From positions 1 through 64,000 of the forward strand of contig SVOH01000010.1 in NCBI GenBank assembly GCA_015066515.1: DNA of 64,000 bases, written 5' to 3'. The notes below the pieces were generated by a model. It made no database searches and had not been told where the DNA came from. It saw only the letters and a program-made list of their open reading frames with translations. Origin of the DNA: Oscillospiraceae bacterium. Its GTDB lineage: Bacteria; Bacillota; Clostridia; Oscillospirales; Acutalibacteraceae. The translations under genes and the position numbers were made by a program. Below, one piece after another: positions 62,201 to 64,000 of the stretch; position 1 is the stretch's first letter; each line of letters starts with the position of its first letter.

Positions 62201-63394
62201 GACGGTAAGCTTTGTATCACTCGCGGTGTAAAGGCCGAGCATGCTACCGATGTTACCGATAGATTAGGCTATGTAAGACTTGAAAATCAGACAGGCTCTA
62301 CGGCCTTGAATGACTCTATTGATGACGATGACGTCATTGCAAATCCCGGTCTTATCAAAACCAATCATTCAATGCTTTGGAAACAAGGTTATGCTGAAAT
62401 GTATGGCAGTTTACCTTCAGATGGACATGTGTTTGCTTCTTGGTGGATGTTGGGCCATGGTTCATTTAATAATGCAGCGGCCGATGAAACACTTTTCTCT
62501 AAAATATATAAGCTTAACAATACGGGAGAATACGCTTACGACGGTAAAACCACATGGCCTATTTCAACCGATCCGAAAACTTATAAATATCAAATACCGA
62601 CAAACTATTTTGAAATAGACATTTGGGAACTTATGCAAAATCCAAGTCTTACACATTCTACTCTTAGAAAAAATAAGACTACGGGTACGTATGATTATCG
62701 TTTGTATCTTAACGTGCATAAATTTTATTCGGTTGGAACAAGAGATAATCCGGCAACGGTTAATGTTATAGATTGGGATAACCCCGGTACACCGCGCGCA
62801 GTAATGAAAAAGGAATGGTTTGGCACCAAGAGTTATTACTTTAGCACAAGTGCTCGCTATCTTGATTTTACCGATGGTACAACCACTCGTTTAACAAAAG
62901 ACTGGCTTGGTAGAATTACCGGAAATTATGCCGAAGCGCTTCAAAAACAGCTTACAGCTCCGCGTAGATATGGTTTTTATTGGAGTACAAACGGCGTTGA
63001 TAAATTCAATTTTACGCTTTACATTTATGATATCAACGGCGACGGTGTAGAGGGTGACGATGCAATACTTGGTACAAGTGATATGACCTACAACAAAGAT
63101 GGTGGTATGACGCCAAGCGATTATGACATTGTAAATGATGCCGAGGTTGCTAACCAGTATATGTATTTCTTGATAGATAATATACTTTACACCTCAAATC
63201 CGGGTCATCAAAATTCAACTGCCGATGAGGCAGTTATGCATACTGATATGCTTACCGATAACGGTACCACGGCAAACCCTGATAAAGTATCTCTTGATAT
63301 GGATTATCTAAGAGTATATCAATTTGACGGCAGACGTGATATAGTTACACGCGAAACCGAGGACTTTAATAACGGAAACCATTTTGGCTATTAA
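59258..63394 (+). CDS. Modular secreted GH16-type glycanase with internal dockerin
   Basis: A 1378-residue exported protein. Signal peptide (about 1-36); two beta-helix/GLUG-like regions (about 50-420 and 450-680) with GTKENPYIIATA, LDGNGVTIYGMY and GTEEDPYMIHNA motifs; a dockerin-like pair of Ca-binding repeats at about 685-745 (DVDGDGVANEYTARDLAAL and DVDRNGETDILDLVILC); a linker domain (about 755-900); and a C-terminal GH16-like domain (about 930-1370) with WGDEF, the catalytic EIDIWE motif (Glu1119, Asp1121, Glu1124) and MDYLRVYQ. It should hydrolyse a beta-glucan or galactan. GAAGGAG precedes the ATG at 59258. Confidence 0.75.
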   Translation: MKFCKRVLSCFLILTMIVSTINFLGGSINTTVSAATDILVDKISIWSGSAASDFAGGDGTKENPYIIATADQLYLALSKITGQTTGVETIESVTGGYQSDKILKQGATDVYVPVYTPHYYKVADGLESIYLNNIVGNETLNDIKAMVSSGIAKAWKINNSFVGHLDGNGVTIYGMYSSTGQGFVSKLDGSSAVKNFNFDSCYVSGAGSAAMVTTSLGSYLNDSTIIAISNISVRNSLIKTSRNIMLTPRTDNAYYNHSPGAAGVVATTATCENLTVANCLFDGFSCEREIGIASEATVDMIGGIASGGNTWNNVTIVGCVALGAPLVDQIYKSDKEVFYVRYDTNVGYPVNFKNSYSNVTTVIPEKYPNKYDKLKNIGMIDTKAVYEMMDMPGLNWSDNWQLAVVSGGEDKFNGETRIIPTVKVNSDVDAVFSDYASKITEQNNNGGAYSVFGGAYYSGTYGMYHTLMGSGTEEDPYMIHNAFELARAIASGGMNVYNRLYYKLACDIDASGATWITQDPISISGTERYKYIEFGGQLDGDGHVVTGVIVGDDQSVGLIPILAKTGVVKNLHIRNSCFISGSEYAGAIVGDTQIGAQIIGCSVEDSVVASCRTDNHIAGRLKGTVLKDSYYIANEESTVTAKTRYYKQNGAIGSIDVENNQDTWYRGGKDGSVVRLKNFAEAKTFTDVDGDGVANEYTARDLAALRQKLLLDKSYRYLYADVDRNGETDILDLVILCNEMIGDFSNPNNDFWRNVKLGRINIYYGENDSYDAARKLELYLEAAVPDIDIKKVVSAEKTVSGTFSDANAVYVHSNDLIGKPKGTIEIIVGDIANYSDYAKNTLDVNDYSITYDTQKGVLWFKGGSFTGVEQAVLDFIGNSGVETGKIYTVDKATLPIEKQAKTVLVDTDYDGEADTEKVMYYAWGDEFAGIKDVETGENSQISVDTWNHARMRTETEVGKGGNYNNVETANEQELPKLYAIKDGKLCITRGVKAEHATDVTDRLGYVRLENQTGSTALNDSIDDDDVIANPGLIKTNHSMLWKQGYAEMYGSLPSDGHVFASWWMLGHGSFNNAAADETLFSKIYKLNNTGEYAYDGKTTWPISTDPKTYKYQIPTNYFEIDIWELMQNPSLTHSTLRKNKTTGTYDYRLYLNVHKFYSVGTRDNPATVNVIDWDNPGTPRAVMKKEWFGTKSYYFSTSARYLDFTDGTTTRLTKDWLGRITGNYAEALQKQLTAPRRYGFYWSTNGVDKFNFTLYIYDINGDGVEGDDAILGTSDMTYNKDGGMTPSDYDIVNDAEVANQYMYFLIDNILYTSNPGHQNSTADEAVMHTDMLTDNGTTANPDKVSLDMDYLRVYQFDGRRDIVTRETEDFNNGNHFGY

Positions 63395-63398
63395 AACA

Positions 63399-63432
63399 AT
63401 AAATCAGCAGTCAATCGACTGCTGATTTATTT
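63399..63432. terminator. Terminator after the GH16-type gene
   Basis: AATAAATCAGCAGT pairs with ACTGCTGATTTATT, followed by TTAATT. Confidence 0.75.
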
Positions 63433-63439
63433 AATTATT

Positions 63440-63475
63440 AAAGCCATCACATTTATGTGATGGCTTTGTTTTAGT
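63440..63475. terminator. Second terminator, serves the convergent YitT gene as well
   Basis: AAAGCCATCACA pairs with TGTGATGGCTTT, followed by GTTTT on the right and T-rich sequence on the left of the other strand. Confidence 0.75.
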
Positions 63476-64000
63476 CGTTTTTATTATTGTTAGAAAACAC
63501 ATCGGCGACCTCGCTGATAGTAATATATGCCAATGGGTCGATTTCGTGAACAATGTCACGCATACGAATAACTTGATATCGGTTTACAACAAAGTAAATC
63601 ATTGATTTCTCGCGGTTAGAATATCCACCTTTTGCTTCAAGATAGGTCATTCCGCTACCAAATGTTTCACTAAGAGTTTTACATATTTCGTCGGGCATTT
63701 CGGTTATTATGATAGCACATTTGGCCCTGTCTACACCTTCAACGATAAAGTCTATGGTTTTTAGTGCAGCGGCATAGGTGACGATAGAGTATAACGGCAG
63801 TATCCAGCTTTCAAGCATTATACCGCAAATTACATAAAGCAAAACGTTATATACCATTACAAAGGTGCCAACGGTAACTCCCAGCTTTTTTGCAAATATA
63901 ACCGCCATAACCTCGATACCGTCCATTGCACCGCCGTAGCGAATGGCGAGTCCGCTACCTATACCGGATATAACGCCGCCAAACAAAGCACAAAGCAAAA
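63471..64000 (-). CDS. YitT-family membrane protein, partial (start beyond window)
   Basis: The visible 175 residues hold the second half of the membrane domain (GGVISGIGSGLAIRYGGAMD, GIEVMAV) and the DUF2179 domain ending VVNRYQVIRMRDIVHEIDP. The frame stays open to the window edge, so the true start lies outside. It is a paralogue of the gene at 16612-17502 but clearly diverged. The Asn-rich end (NNNKND) is unusual but short. Confidence 0.8.
   Translation of the reverse strand, partial: LLCALFGGVISGIGSGLAIRYGGAMDGIEVMAVIFAKKLGVTVGTFVMVYNVLLYVICGIMLESWILPLYSIVTYAAALKTIDFIVEGVDRAKCAIIITEMPDEICKTLSETFGSGMTYLEAKGGYSNREKSMIYFVVNRYQVIRMRDIVHEIDPLAYITISEVADVFSNNNKND

Overview
The window looks like a chromosomal segment of a low-GC, spore-forming Clostridia species, probably of the Oscillospiraceae/Ruminococcaceae type. 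The evidence is the Gram-positive signal peptides and lipoboxes, strong AGGAGG ribosome binding sites, TTGACA/TATAAT promoters, a BofA-family sporulation gene, dockerin-bearing secreted proteins, a PxTG-anchored surface protein, a THF riboswitch and ECF-type vitamin transporters. All assignments come from reading the sequence and recalling families; no database search was run.

Layout. (1) 1-4075: the right end of an integrated conjugative-type element, with a RecD2-like helicase fragment, a YqaJ-type exonuclease, a small basic protein, a long structured leader with two attenuator-like terminators, an excisionase and a tyrosine integrase. The integrase abuts the 3' end of tRNA-Arg(CCU); a decayed second tRNA-Arg lies just beyond. 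(2) 4.3-9.1 kb: GtrA-like protein, L-fucose isomerase, SDR oxidoreductase and release factor RF3. (3) 9.2-20.5 kb: secreted and cell-wall genes (anchored surface protein, large dockerin protein, YabE-like 3D protein, secreted unknown) together with an XRE regulator, YitT and an EF-G-like GTPase. (4) 20.5-21.1 kb: tRNA-Met and tRNA-Glu followed by a structured tandem repeat. (5) 21.1-28.2 kb: BofA and a complete F-type ATP synthase operon (I-a-c-b-delta-alpha-gamma-beta-epsilon). (6) 28.2-33.0 kb: FolT under a THF riboswitch, a Nudix hydrolase, an M14 peptidase, a CofE-like ligase and a stand-alone GMP synthase ATPase half. (7) 33.2-36.9 kb: histidine-kinase remnant, VTC-type polyphosphate polymerase, DUF4956 protein and a beta-helix lipoprotein. 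(8) 37.2-38.0 kb: radical SAM protein.

(9) 38.2-52.1 kb is the most interesting block: lipoprotein, membrane-anchored VWA protein, a 1242-residue tubulin/FtsZ-like GTPase, two large membrane proteins of unknown function and a zinc-ribbon/HExxH peptidase, all on one strand and tightly packed. It reads as one dedicated, probably membrane-associated, GTPase system. (10) 52.2-59.1 kb: XRE-cupin regulator, potABCD-type polyamine transporter, a GNAT-membrane fusion and a ThiT-like protein. (11) 59.3-63.4 kb: a modular GH16-type glycanase with an internal dockerin, then a partial second YitT gene at the edge.

How the genes combine: the fucose isomerase, the GH16/dockerin proteins and the anchored surface protein suggest a polysaccharide-degrading gut-type anaerobe. 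The ATP synthase c subunit carries a two-carboxylate, Na+-type site. Two cell-envelope loci share a GGTTACAA-type palindrome.
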